DNA of 64,000 bases from Sinonovacula constricta (Eukaryota; Mollusca; Bivalvia; Cardiida; Solecurtidae): positions 19,939,607-20,003,606 of the forward strand of contig CM017556.1 of NCBI GenBank assembly GCA_007844125.1. Direction: 5' to 3'. The position numbers were made by a program, and so were the translations under genes. Below, in pieces: positions 48,101-63,100 of the stretch; the first letter of the stretch is position 1; the number at the start of each line of letters is the position of its first letter. The notes under the pieces are model-generated. The model made no database searches, was not told where the DNA came from, and worked only from the letters and a program-made list of their open reading frames with translations.

Positions 48101-51100
48101 TGAAGTGTTAATGTGTCAATAATACATACTACATTGTTTGAAGATCTCAGGTTTTTGAACTCAGACTCAAATGTTGCCAAACTCTTCTTTCTGAGCCCTC
48201 TCTGTTTTAAACCATCCTTCAACTGTGGCAAAATTTGTCATTTTTATTAATGTCATAATAATTATAAGATGTTATAAAAAGTGATAAAATATAAAACCTT
48301 TAAAGTTCATCAGAATATTTGAAAGATTGAGCATGTTTAGTGTTCATGTCAGAAAAAAGAAATCCATTTTTTTCAATTTCAAGATAAATAATAATATTCA
48401 GTTCTATGAAATTCATTGTTGTAAATGAAATATTTACCATGTCTAATATCTTGATGAAAGAAATATACAAAATGAGAAAACGAGTTAAATAAACAGTACT
48501 TATTTATAAAATTCAGAACAACTACATTAATAATCACTGTCATTATGAAAATAAGTCTGTTACATTGAATTCTCTACATATATTACTATTACCAAAAACA
48601 TTTATATCTTACCTGTTTATTTAAGACAGCATGGAAAATGAAAATGAAAAGTCCCTGCAAAAAAAACAACAATTGAAATGTTTACCATATTTTTACATCA
48701 ATCATGTATAAATGCATGCAATTATACACATTTTATGTTTAAATGCAAGCATAATGTTTACATACATTTTTAAGACCAGTGATGTATGTTTTTTTATAAG
48801 TGTTAACTGTGCATACAAGACATTGTGACTTCAGAACAATCACTTTAAGAGAAAGCATAAGTTCTTATATTGCATAATCTGGCATAGTTGACATACCAGT
48901 ACATATATTTCAGTCCAAAAAACAAGTGAGCTACAAGTAGTAAAAAACACAGAAATTATGTACAAAACCAGTCTCCAGGCATGTTCTAAATTTAATCTCA
49001 AAGCTGCAGAAACCTGCATTAACCTGCATTTCATTGGAATGTAACATAAAGAAACAACAATACTTGCCTAGGTTGTTATATATATAGTTAACAAAGGCTT
49101 GTCACATAAAAGAGTGTGATGTCTTTTGATGTAGGGCTTTTTTAAGAAGAATGCATACTGGCCAATTTTTCACTCATTCACAACTTCATTAATGTAAAGT
49201 GGAGAACAATTCTTTGAAAATAAATTGGGGAAGTTGCTTTTTATTGTCTTGAAAAAAATGAAAAAATGTATTGAGATTGCTGAGCACAGCAAAGATATGC
49301 TGGAAGATTCTTAATGAAAAAGAATACAGCAAACACTTTAAAACACTTAAGTCTGCTTGTCAAGTCATATGAACATGTAGCAACAATATCTATGACAAGT
49401 TTAACATAGTTTACCTGTAGACTGTTAAGAATAGCAAAGATGTACTGGAAGGCTACGAGGCTCTCGTTGACTGAGAAGACACCAAATATCCAGGTGAGAC
49501 CCAGGATAGGCAGGAGAACACAGGCGCTGCGGACACCCACTCTGTAACACACCATATAGTTGTGTGTATATTACAATGTTATCTATGTCATGCTTATATT
49601 GTAAACTATTCAAATGGGGTACATTGGTGAAATAGAAATTGTCTCCCTTGTTATTTTATATCCAAGTCATTCCAAACAGTAGGTAGGTCCTTTTAGCTGG
49701 AATTCTTGGACTTTATCGCCTGTTCTTTTGTAGATATTGCAATAACAAACTTTTGCATAAATATAAGCTTAAAATCCATTTGAATACTTATATAGATATG
49801 TTATTTAAAAAAGAGGATGGAAGTGTTTGTTGATGATGGTTAAGCTGAAGAACGGTAGTAAAGTCAACATACACTCCACAGAGCACAAGCATAGAAACCA
49901 AAGTAAAACAAATGAAAGGACCAACTTGCATTTATGGATTATTCAGAAAAGACTATTTATTTATGTCTCTCATTGGGCAAGGAAAATTACATTTTGTAAT
50001 ACATAATAAAGCCAATGCATAGAGGGTATGACATAAGTGTTCAATGAACACTGAATATTAAAAATGAGTTAGATGAAACAATTCACAAGAAGGAATATTC
50101 CTATCATTTCATTAAAATAGCTTAATATTTTTCTTAATCAATGAACTCAGATGTTGACTTTTTTTACTACATAACAATTCAGATGTTTTGTATTCCTTTC
50201 TATTTTTATAATGTCACAAAATGACTCAAAAATTACCAAGTGGGTTTATGGAAAATAACCACTAGATGTTACTTAATGAATACAGGACCAGGTATGCAAT
50301 AAATACAAGTATAAGTTTGGTATATAAACTTTATGTGCAACTAATGTCTGAATATGCTATGACACAATGACACAATACTAGAAATATTGGTGGAAGCCAG
50401 CTACAATGGTTTAGAAAAATCACAGACAAATGTATGTGTTCAACCATTGACACAGCTCAGGTGAGCTAGAAGACCACCACATACGAGAATTTTGCTCTGA
50501 CTGCCTATTGCATGCACTAGGTGAGAAGCTTGTGGGGTTACACGTTTTTGACTCAAACAGCTTGCCCATACATGTCCTGAATTACTTTTTTGTCATTCCT
50601 AACAGCTCTTATACATAAAAAATATCTGGATCGTCTACCTTTCCATAGGGATAGACATAACAAATAGAAGCATTGTATTCTGCATAGCATAATTATGTAA
50701 GAAAAACATTTGTTACTCAGTTACATATAATACATACAGTCATACTTACTTTGCTTTTTCTTTATCTGACTTTGTGAGCATGGCAGATGACTTGAACATA
50801 GTTCTGAACACAATTACAATCACTATGAAGTTGATCTATACAAAAAGACAAATTAACATATTGACATTTATCATCACAACATATATTGAAAGTAACTGAA
50901 TAGAACTGGTTGTTAATTGATTGATAAAACCTTATAATTGCTACTTATTAATTAAAGTGTAATACTACTGAAATGTTATTACCATAAAAGTTAAGGTCTG
51001 AACATAATCAAATTCCGGAATCCTCTTGAAGAATTAAAAAAAACTTTAAATTATAAAAACAACATTAATTTTGATTGATTAGCATGCCATTTTAAACAAC

Positions 51101-54100
51101 TGTACAATGTTTGATATTTGTCTTGTTGTTTTTTTATGTAGGACAAACTCAGTTAAGTTTATTTTGGCAACTGACAGTTATAATTGGTGAGGAGGATATT
51201 AGATGAATCTAGGTAGAAATAATGATGTACTACTTTACTTTAAAACCTTCTGCAACAACTTTTTGTAGTCTTGCTTTTCCGCAATGACAATGACTTACCA
51301 AAATACAGAGTCCTGCTGGTGCCACAAAGGCATAGAGGAGTCCAGTGTCAACTGACAACCAGCAGCTGGAAACAAACCAGAGAAGACCCCATCAGCAAAG
51401 TTCAAACTAACCCTTAATATGCCTCACTGGGTAATACCACAGACTTCACTTATTTTCTTATGACAATATGCAAATGTAACAAAACTTACTGATATAATCT
51501 AAGTTGTAAATATCCTGAATAGACATCTCCCACTCTAAGCTGGATCTATGCTAAGGCTCTTTGTTAATAGTTAATTGGAAAAAAAGTTCTGTTTATGTAG
51601 ACATATTCCATCTTGACCACCCATTTCCTGGGTAGAACAAGTACTTGGATAGTAACTACATGTTGCAAAGCATAGTACATAGTAATGCTCAAGGACAAAC
51701 ATGCTTGGTAAGGATTTAACCTGTGATCCTTTTAGTCTGGAGTAAGAGGCCTTAACTTCTCAGCCACCCACAGTTTTATGCTATTTGAATAAGCAAAATA
51801 TCAATTTATACATAAATTTAACTTCAATTATTCTTATTAAATTATAATTTATGTTCTATTTCCAGCTCCTCTTGAATGTGGTTAAATATATTCTATTAAT
51901 ATACTAAGAATTAACAAAGAAAGGTCAACGAAATTGACAAATGCCCCCAAACAAGCAATGACCTTAAATATGACCTTGACTTTGCACTAGCAAATGTTAT
52001 GTGTGACATAAAAAAGGTGAAGTTTGACTGGAGCTAAGTAATGGAAAGAGAAAGGATGAACAAGCAGTGTGACTAATATTTGCTACTCTTCTTAAGGCAT
52101 ATAAATATGTAAATTGTGACATCAACATTTACATATACTGGGAACATGTTTTCTATCGCTTTTAACATTAAGTCTAAGTAGCCAAATATCCAATTTAAAA
52201 TGACTATTCTGATAGCAAGATTGTGAGATCATAGTTTAATAACATGCTATCACTGTTTAGACAGCACTATGCTAGCCATTAGTGAACACAGTTTCAAAAG
52301 TGTGATTCAAGTACCAATCACAAGATTAGAATTGTATAAAATGTGTACAATAACAACATAAGAATGTAAATATTGTATAAAATGTGTACACTTGTACTCA
52401 TGGTATTTCTAATGAATGAGAAACTAGGTGTTTAATAATATCAGAATGTCGACAACTACTCTAGCGACTAATAGTGTGCTGTAAGCTGAATGGTACTTGC
52501 ATGCAAAACTTTCTCCTGCCTGTATATATGCACAAACAATTTCTTATTTGATCTCGGGTCATTTTTATCACAAAATCCAGCCCGGAACACATCAATATAA
52601 TTTTTTCAGTAGGTATGATCACTAGGAAGTCAATAATGTGAAGTTTCATTCTCCTCTACACATTAGTTATTGACATATAAGCCTCATTTTTCCTGCAAGA
52701 AAATCTTTTAACTAAGCATTACAGGAGGGTGACTCTGATGCTCAGGTGGTGAGGAATAATCAGGTAAAAATGCTGGTCTGGCAATTAGATCAATGTACAA
52801 AGACTACTTACAATCTCTCATTGCCATAACCTTCTAGCTTTGTTACACCCGCAGATATGATCACAATCACTAGGGGGATCACTGGAATAGGAGGCAAATT
52901 AGGCAATAAAGAATGTTAAAACATGTAATTCTGGAATGTACAAATATTTTTCAAATTGTAACAACTTTATTCTTGAATTATTATAAATTTTCAGAAAAAT
53001 GTTATTTCATCATTCAGAAACTGATATTTTAACAAATGTGATTCTTTTGTAGTTAAGCTACATTTCACCATTGCTGGCTGTATTAGTAAGTGTGGGCAAG
53101 GTAAAGAATATAAAACAAAAGTGACTTTAAATATAAATTTTATTCTTGTACATTATTCTTCATAAATTAAGATAAAACCTATGATAAATATTCTTTTTCC
53201 AAAATGATACTTTAAGAAAATCAGAGTCTAGCATACCATGAAAGGAGATAAAAATATCAGAAACACAATAAAAGGTAAAATCAGTAGACTTACACCAGGC
53301 CAGTGGTAGCAACCATTTGACTCTTGATCTTGTGACGAAAACAAATTTCACAGAGACCAAAATCTCAATGCCATATGAAAGCATGAGGAAGAATACGACC
53401 AGGTAGAAATAATGTAGTAGCAGAGAAATGGCTGTGCACACGTCCTGTATGGGTCAAAATATAGTACAGGTGAATAGAATAAGGTACTCAAGAACTGTGC
53501 ATGAAAAGATCTGATTTAAATGTAGTTTCAATAAATAAACACTTCACTAACTTGCAGCAGTTTCATATTTGAATCTAATTGAATATTTAGTAATAGGGTA
53601 ATGTATTAACAAATTTATATAATTATATTAAAACTTAATTTTATTCAACACATTCATCAGACATAAGATATGATAGCTTAATGTAAATAATTTTTAACAT
53701 GTAAACTGATTACAATCAACCAGTAAAATGCACTTTATATTTGCTTATTGCAGGCTTGTTTGTTTGCATTATATCAATTAAAAGTCTATTTAATAGAAAA
53801 AAAATATTACTAAACATGTTTAAAACTATTAGCAAATGTTCTATGCTTAAGCTTAATAAAGAAAAGGAGGACTGAACAAATTAAGTTTCAGCTTTTTCCA
53901 AACATGTGTGAATGAATACATACAAGGATTTCTGCCATAAAACTGACTTTGAAATAGGGTTAAATATTACATGACAAGTTTGAGACTAGAAAAAACAACA
54001 GTTTTGTGTTAAAGCTTTAGAAAGGACAAAGGGTCGAACAAATTAAGTTAAAGAAATTTGTTTCCAATTAAGAATGAAAGTATTACAAAACTGACCTCCA

Positions 54101-57100
54101 TGTCCGCACGTCCAACTCCCCCCAAGAAGATGGCATATGAGATAATCAGAGCCATACAGAGGTTCAGTAGCAGGATGGCTCTGTCACTCTTGATGTACCT
54201 GCCAAGGAAATAGCCATTAGACAATAACAAATGGGGGAGCTGGGCCTAGTGCTGATAATTGGCCTGGCAGCAAAATAGCAGCACCAAGTGCCTTAAGACC
54301 CAGAAGGCTGTTATTAGCATATAATTGTTTATAATACATATTGTGTATATGGAAAGTAACCTTTGATGTCAGAAAACATTATTTTACATACAGTGTTCTT
54401 AAATTGACCTTTCTGAAACAAAACAATGACAGGAAAAAAGATGCTGAGGATTATTTGCACCAATTTCTGTTGCCATTTTGTTGAACGATGGCATTCTATT
54501 CAGCTGCTGACATTGCATGCTTTTGTTCACTTGACTGATTATCAATAATCAGCACAGTAAACTGGGCCTGAAAAATATATCAATGCATGTGGGGCCATAT
54601 CAGTCATCATGACTGCTTTGAATAATATAATGTAAAGTAACAATATAAATTATTTGTGAATAAACCTTACATATTGACAACACATATGATAATCAGTGTC
54701 ATACATAAGTTCAGATGCTGATCATAAAAAACATTGAACATTGTTGAATTAACATATTTCGGAAATCAATAAATGTCTACAAAGGACCATAACTCCAGAA
54801 ATATTAAGTTGACTGTGACCAAAATTAAAGGGGTCCTGTATTTTTATATTAAAAACTTCCAGGACAAATATGAATTTAACCTGCTGATTCTTTTGAAATT
54901 ATTAATAATATACAAAACATTAACATTGGAAAACAACAAGAAAGGTCCTTGTTGCAGCTAATTTGAGCTGGATTATAACCAAAATCAAACTTGAATGTGA
55001 CTTTGATATCATTAACTTGTAAACTTCATAAATAACTAAATTTCTAGAGTCTTGTAAAAGTTATTAATTAGAAAAAGTGACATTAGAATACAAGAAAGGG
55101 CCACTACTCTGGTAATATTAGTGGTATTAAATGTCAGATAGTAAAACAAAGCATTATCCTGTATTTTGATATCCTGTACTTTTATACCACATATCATTTA
55201 TCTGTGAAGGTTATTGTAGGGAAACATTCACTTTTAAACACACAGACAGCCCAAAATGGATAAACTTCTATTACAATGTACCCCTTCATCTTTGAATGAC
55301 AGGGGCATGAAAAAAGAACTTTCAGATCTAGTACATACTTACATCCAGGCACTACTGGATGGATCAATCTTCTTTATCATAAAACTAGGTGTCCTTGGAA
55401 CAATGGTGTCATCTGAATGTCAGGAGTTGTCAGAGAATGTGTAATTTCGTGTGTATTGTACAACTTTATCCCATAAGGTTCAAATGTATCTATGTTCCAT
55501 GTTGGAGTGAATCCATGAAATAATGTTAAAGTTAAAGGGGGGTAATTAAAAACATAAATGAGCTAGAGTTAGGGTTCTTGCATTTTTCACTTCTTCACTT
55601 AAGAAAGTTCCATATTTAGAGTGAATCCATGGAATACTGTATAAGTTATGCTCAGGACTAAAAAATAAGTATGATACTGTTGCTGATGACACCACTTTCT
55701 GCAATGGCAAAAAATAATCCCTATATGTCTGTCATGCTATACACAGAAGAGGACCATCTAGATTCAGTTTGTAAAAATACTTACTTCCAGACAATGAGAT
55801 GCAGTATAATGGTGAGAAGTAGACAGAAAATGGAGATGGCACAACCAACAGCTGAGATAATACTGAGAGCCATGACATCTGCTTCAGGCTGAAACACAAA
55901 GTATATTATTGTAACGTAAAATAGCATCAGTTACATTGGGAGCCATTGTCATCCCAAATTCTAACTGCGCAATAAACCAAACTTCTTTGATGAGCTGCAG
56001 TTTATTAAATAATTTATTTTTACATAGTCACAAACACTGATGAAATACATTTTAAGTATAAGTCAAAGCAATTTTTATTAGGTTTTTAACTATAGAAGTA
56101 TCAAGGCTACAGACTAGATCTATTAACCCTTTATTAGGAATCTTTAATTGGTAAAAGTAGCACAGTAGAATAATTTAAGCATTTGAGAACATATATATTA
56201 CAGACTCATCAGCATAAAGTGAGTGTGATCAATTTCTGCTTTGTAACCTATGAGACCAATGGTTTCTCAGGTATATAGGGTGTTTGTGTGAAACAAAGTA
56301 CAATCAGCTGAACAATTATTAAATAATTAGACCATTAAACCTAATTGTGCAAATAATTTCTCATTTCATCTCAAGAGTTTACCCTAATAACTGCAGAAAT
56401 CAGTGATGTATATCAATTATGCACTGGTGACACTGAGTCATAAAAAACATATGCAATAAAAGTTGCATGTATAAATTAACACTATGTGAAATAGCCACAG
56501 AGTAATGGTTGCATATAAAGTACATTAACCATAATTTAGACACCTCTTTAAAATTAAAAATATGATTTACTGTTATGTGCAGGTATATACTGGTATTTAT
56601 CAACTCATCAGATTGCCCTGCCTTTATTAAGAGACCCTGCATGGAGAGAAAAGTTAACACACACACAAAAAAAACTTTTTTTGCAGATGTGAGCTTAATT
56701 TAGCACTTTAAATGGGATCTAAAATGTAGGTGAACCAGTAATACGTTTCATTGTAAGCTATACATGCACTCTGATTTGCTATAATGAATGTAGGTCTAAA
56801 TCCCAGGATGAGCAACACTAATAGAAAGCTACATTCTGAAAGATTGTCCTGTCTTTAGGTTGGGAAAATCAAAAGTGCTGTTATCCTTTTCAAATACATT
56901 TTTAGCTGTTTTAGCTTAATAAACCCCACAAATCTATTAACTGCAAATATGGTACTGCACTTCATTTGTACAGGTCAGATATAAGCAATTAACTACAGCT
57001 CTCCAATGAATAGAGAAATAAGGCAAGTTCCTATTAGACAAGACACATAAATCAAAATATTAAAATTAAAACTAGCACTAGACATGTATATAAAGATGCA

Positions 57101-60100
57101 AGGTTAATGTAAAGGTGACCAAAACGACAACACTAAGATGAGGCATTACACAATGCAAAAACACAACAGCTACTGTGACACTTTGGAAAGATCAATTACA
57201 AAAGGACAGGCTGTGGTAGTAAAACTGCTCTACAGAGGTTTTACCTCGCATTGCCTAACGTTTTTTCTCACAGACAAAGGATAAATAAAAACATACAACC
57301 AAAGTAAGACAACTAATTGTAGGGACCAGTATCAGCAGTAAAGCAAGGAGTACTCTTTACAAACAATTGAACACGATACATGTCAATCTTCAGACAAATG
57401 ATATATTGTTATAGGTGAAAACCACTGGAATAGCATGTAATGAAAATAGTTTTGTATTTGTTTTGTATAGAAAATAATATTAATATGAAATAATATGAAT
57501 ACAAAATATAAGGTTATTTAAATTTCCGACTATACAGTGATCCCATTAGTCAATTTTTTTTTTTACATGTTATGTCTTAGATGACATTGATTGACATCAA
57601 AATTGTTGTTCAATATTATGATATGATGTGACTTGCATAGATTGATGTACCTATACATGATGTGACTTGCATAGGATTGGTGGATCTATATATTTTCCTT
57701 ATGAGGATGATGCTTAGCTGGCTTTGAGAACAGCAGTGGTTCTATGCAGAGGAATGTTCAACGTCTTCATTTACTGTCAAAAACTGTAATTATTAGTTGG
57801 TGTTTCTTAAACTATCAACATATTATGATTACTAAAACTTACAGTGACTCCAGGACTCATCAAGATGGCAAAGTTAGTAAGATGGGTGCAGGCACATTCT
57901 GTGAAGTCAGCCGACTGTAGATTTCAGGGAGCAGCCATCTGTCTTGAAGGTACTAAATAACACATTTACATAGAAGTGTTTCAAACAAATATATAATAAC
58001 AATAAATGCATTACTAACATTAACCCAACAAGGATGATATAGGTATCAGTTATATAATGAGAGAAAGGAATATTTAATGTTACCTAATAATATATCATAT
58101 GACACACATCAAATAATTTCTTTTTACACAAGTCTTTGCTACAAATTAAGAAAAACTAAACAACTAAACTCACTTTATTGGCCATTATGTATATATATAT
58201 ATAAAGTCAGTATCTTATTAAATAATAATTTGTCCTTGAAAGACATGAAGCAAATTATGCACACCCCTGAATGTTGACTTACTTATCTGTGAAATCCCAG
58301 TAACAGCAAATAGGGTTAGAGTAATTGCTCTGGAAGAGACAGATAAAATAAACTATAATATATATAGAATATGAAAAATATCATACAAGGTTTTTTTTAT
58401 AAATATATGTATAAAAGTAACATATATTAAAAATAAAATGCTCTATTGTCACTTTTGATATTTCTGTTAAGCATATAACTTGATTGATCCTACAAACATT
58501 TCAAAGTTTTATCTGTGACTTTTTATGCAAAAGCTCAATGTATTTAATATGTAACATTTGTCTGGGCACTGAAGTACTGAATAAAAAAATAGGAGTTGAC
58601 TTTCTGGCAATTCTAAAAGAATGATTGGATTTTTTTTCCTAAATTTCTAGTCTATTACTGTGGAGAGGAGGAATACTGTTCAAAGATTGAGTTTCTTGTT
58701 GGAAAACAATCTGATTAAAATCATATCCTGAAAACTACTCCGCTTATATTTTGTTAGATCTGACTTTAGTGAGATTGGTTGGAAAATTACCAAACTTGGC
58801 ATTATAGTGGGGCAGCACAGTGCAAAGATTTTGCTATTTGTGGTTAAATCACCAACTGGGCCTAATACTCTAGCAATACTGTGCAAAGCTTGTTCTTTTT
58901 TGGGGAACATTTGGCATAAATATTCATTAGGTAATATCTTACCTTATACATAGTTGAAAGCAGAAAAGATTAATTATTAAAGAAAAAAATGAATGCTGAC
59001 TTACATCGAAATGTTCAAAGGTGATAAGTACAGGTGGGTCCAACGATGTGGTAAGGTCCCTCACTTTGAGAGACACGATGTCAGAATTGATATCATACTG
59101 GGTGCTTACATCCTTCACAACACTGGAAAATAATAAAGATGATATAATCGTAAACTTAAATTTAAGAGAAGACCCTCTATTTCTTGTTTGTTGGGTTCAA
59201 CATTTACTAGCTAACCCTTAGCTTGCTACATTTTGTTAAAAACCTTTGCTAAAATCTCAGTTACTTTTCTTAATTATTATATGTTAAGGGTTACATACTT
59301 ATTAAAAGAGACTACACAACAAATTGTGTAGATCTGGATGTTACAGGTCCCAGAATCTAACGAAGGACATTTTTAATACCTTTAAAACAGGTATAATACC
59401 ACCACAATTAAGACAGTATATTGTGAACACTTCACATCATACCACACCCAGTCAGACAAATAATAAATATTTCAGGGTTTGATGATGCTTTTGTATGACA
59501 ATCTCTTAAAGGTGGTATCCGATAGTTTGCCTTTATCAAATTCATGTAACAAAACCTTGACATTGCTTTGGGGGAATTTGGGCATACTTTCTGTATAAAC
59601 TCATACTTTAGTATAAGTAAAAATGGTTTTAAATACTACTCATAGTGTAAGAAGTACAAATCGTGTTTAAAACATTCTAAAAAAGTTCATCCATTGCAAA
59701 TCTCTTAATTATCAAGCTATTGATCTCTGCTTATAATAGATATTGACATCAGAGTGGACTACCCAGATGATGGTATAACATAACCACAAAAGTGAGTTGA
59801 CACGTAAATCGTTTTCTTAGTTAAAAATAGCTATCTCTGCAGCGTGGCTCAGATAGGAAATACCACTTTGCAATAAGGAATGGGGGTTTATGTTTCACTG
59901 TTCACACTTACCTAGGGCATCAATGAGCAGCATTTTATAAGATCTTTTCAGGTAACAATGACTTATTTGATTATTTGAGAAAAATATTTTGGTCCAAACT
60001 GTTGGACAACACCTTTAATCCTTAGCCTTACATGTAACATATATAATATTAAACCAAAAAAAAAAAGAAATAAAATTTAATGTTTTTTTTTTGTTTTTTT

Positions 60101-63100
60101 AATGTAGCAAACTAAGGGTTTATCACAGTTAGTAAAAAAGATGAAATGAGCAATAAATGAGAAGAAGAATTAAATCTTACAGATAGACAGATTGATATAC
60201 ACATTTTACTAAACAGTGTGTAGAATGTAAATTGATTCAAAATGGTTATTCCTTGATGGGAATTGGGCATACATCCACACAAATCAAATACGTAATCACA
60301 TTCACATTAAAAAAATTTAGGTTTCCCCTTACCCATCTTGAAATAATTTTCTTTCAAGTATTGATGTAATGTTTCTATAAAATGATGCCCCATAAAGGAC
60401 TGACTGCAAATCTGAAATATATAAAAACATACATAATTGAGGCATATTAACAAGAAGTCAAATAAATTATTTTGCAACAGACCTTCCAGTGTTTACAAAT
60501 GTACTTTGTTGTTGATTTGTTTGTGTTTAGATACACTGCATTGAAAAATAATAATTTTGGCAACATCATGCTAAGTGGAGGAATCCTCAGACAAATGTCA
60601 GTAGAACAATTACAGCACAGTGCTGTTCAAATGAAAGATCCCCAACCTGAAAGTTCTCACCTTACAGGGGTTCAAACTCTCATATTTAGAGGCCAAGTTA
60701 TTACAAGTCATGAATTACTGCTGGTAGATGTATGTATTCTGTTAACAAATAACTTAACATTTCATTTCAAGGCAATACTGCTGATAAAATCACAAGTTAA
60801 ATGGCCACAAAGAATTTTGTTGAAAGATTTTACAAATTTTGTGAGGCATTTAAACAGATGTTCATAAAAATGCTCTGTTTATTAATTTTTGAAAAATAAA
60901 GACAAATATGAACAATAAAAACAAAACCCTTAAACATCATACAAAAACAATAACAACAAAATAATTATGTGAAATTTCTTTTCAAAAGGAAATATAAATA
61001 ATTTATACAAGTTTACCTTTGAAAGTGTTAGCTTGGACTGATATTCTTGTAGAGGATTTCTTAATCCAGTCTGGAGCTTGAGTCTTCAACCTGTCAGGAA
61101 ACTGGTATGGTTCATCTGTGGGCCCAACACCTACCTCCGCATCTGTAAAATATTGTTTTGATATATAAATCATCCAACACAAAAATCATTTTTTTAAGAT
61201 TATAGTTGAAACAAGCTAGAGAGTCGCTCCACCTTAGATATATATGCAAATTGCATTATATGAATTCCTAGTTTTATAAAAGTATTGAGAAGAAAATGAC
61301 AATAAATACATGTTGAAAATAAGAAATAAAATTCTGTATACCTACAATTATGACTCAAATCAAATAAAATATATTCATAACATGTTCTGATTAATCTTGT
61401 AGTTTAGAAGATTAATATGAATCAACAAAATTTAGTGTCAAATAGACAGTGTAATGAAAAACGCTGACAAAATTATGCATTGATTGATTTGAAAGACACA
61501 TTTTATGTTTTATGGTTTTTTTTTACATTTTTAAACAGACTTTTAAAATATCAAATTAATGATTATATTGAGCATCTTTACTAATGAATAACTTTACATG
61601 TTTGAAACAGAAACAATGAAAAAATAACTTGTAATTTAAAAGCAGAGTAACAAAGAAGAAATATTTTTAAAAAATCAACTAAATTAAATTAATATACCTA
61701 CTTACATGCATTACAAGCTGATTTATAAAGAAATATCCCCAACAAATTGTATATCCTATTCATTCCAAGGACCTCTGTATGTAATTTGTGTAACTCTCAA
61801 GGCCATACCTCTTGCATGATTAAGAAAGCCAATCAAGCGTTCATGGTCTTATTTCAATTGGTGCAGTAAAACTGGTGGTAGCAATAAAACTAATTTATGG
61901 AAAGCAATCTTGTATGCACCAAAGAGCCTAAAACTAAATAAGATTTTTGTGGATAGGACACACATTTGGTGTTATATACATCTCAAGTTTATTATCTCAA
62001 TAAAAAATTTGTTTAATACTTTGATCCTGTCTATAAAGGATATTATTCTTAATGCCTCTCTTTTTTTATGAGAAAAAAAAATCAAATATACTGATAAAAA
62101 TAAATATATTGAACTCTTAGCCTGCTTGGTAAAAATTGATCAGGTTTATGCAAATAGTGTAGATCCAGTTCTTCCAGCTCTCATCGGAATCTGTCCAGTT
62201 CAGGATCTACACTATTTTGTTGTTTAATTTCTATTCATTTGTTTAGTTTCCTTAGTAAGAAGTTGGCAGGCTAAAAAATAAATACAGCCGACTTGTGTGA
62301 ATGGTTTGTAGTAACATGGATAATTAGCCAGAAGCCGTACCATAATTTATTTTGTTACAAATGCATATATGAAAGCTGTCCAATCTTATATGATTTATGA
62401 TCAAACAACACATTTCCATGTAATGTGTACAGATCATGGAGTCAAAGGGAAGACAGTATAAGATAGTCTTTATATGGACACTTAAAGGACAGCTTACAAT
62501 TTAAATAAATATTCTTCTTATGTTATCTTAGACAAACAAACAAAAATATTAAGTAAAAGTGATGATTTATTGGACTCAGCACTCAACAGAATAGGAAATT
62601 TTACTCCTTTATCTGTCTTTGTAATTGTTTTCTCTAAGCACATTATACAAATTGATTTGGAGGCTATTTTATGAAAAATTTTGGGTTAGTTTTCAAAATA
62701 CATCTCAGTTACTACATATAGTCATTACAGCGAGATCCAGATATCGGGTATTTGGGTAGATATATATGTCTTACTAGAACCACAGGCATATCGCAGGTCA
62801 GCTCTAAGACCTACCCATGTTCTTTGCCCTGAACAGGATACAAGTACAGGCAGGGAGAGGCAAAGCAGTCAGATGATATACACATCGATGACCCTACCAT
62901 TATGCTATGGGCACCCGATTATCAAAAGTCATAAGACTTGTTTAACATCTATAGACTACTAAAATATCTTGGTTTGTTTTTCAAGTAAAGAGAGGACAGC
63001 TGTCTGATGAAGATCTGCCCTCATTTGTTGATTGTTTGGATTTTGAAAAAAACATTACAAGTTTCGTTTTCAAAAAACACATCATGTTGGGTTTTCAAAA

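Noticed and set aside
60472..60867. 131-residue plus-strand open frame
   Set aside because: It lies antisense in a gene B intron and has no recognisable domain, promoter or splice context.
62750..62935. tRNA-derived SINE on the minus strand
   Set aside because: An A-box-like TAGCATAATGGTAGGGTC is visible, but I could not find a convincing B box at the right distance.
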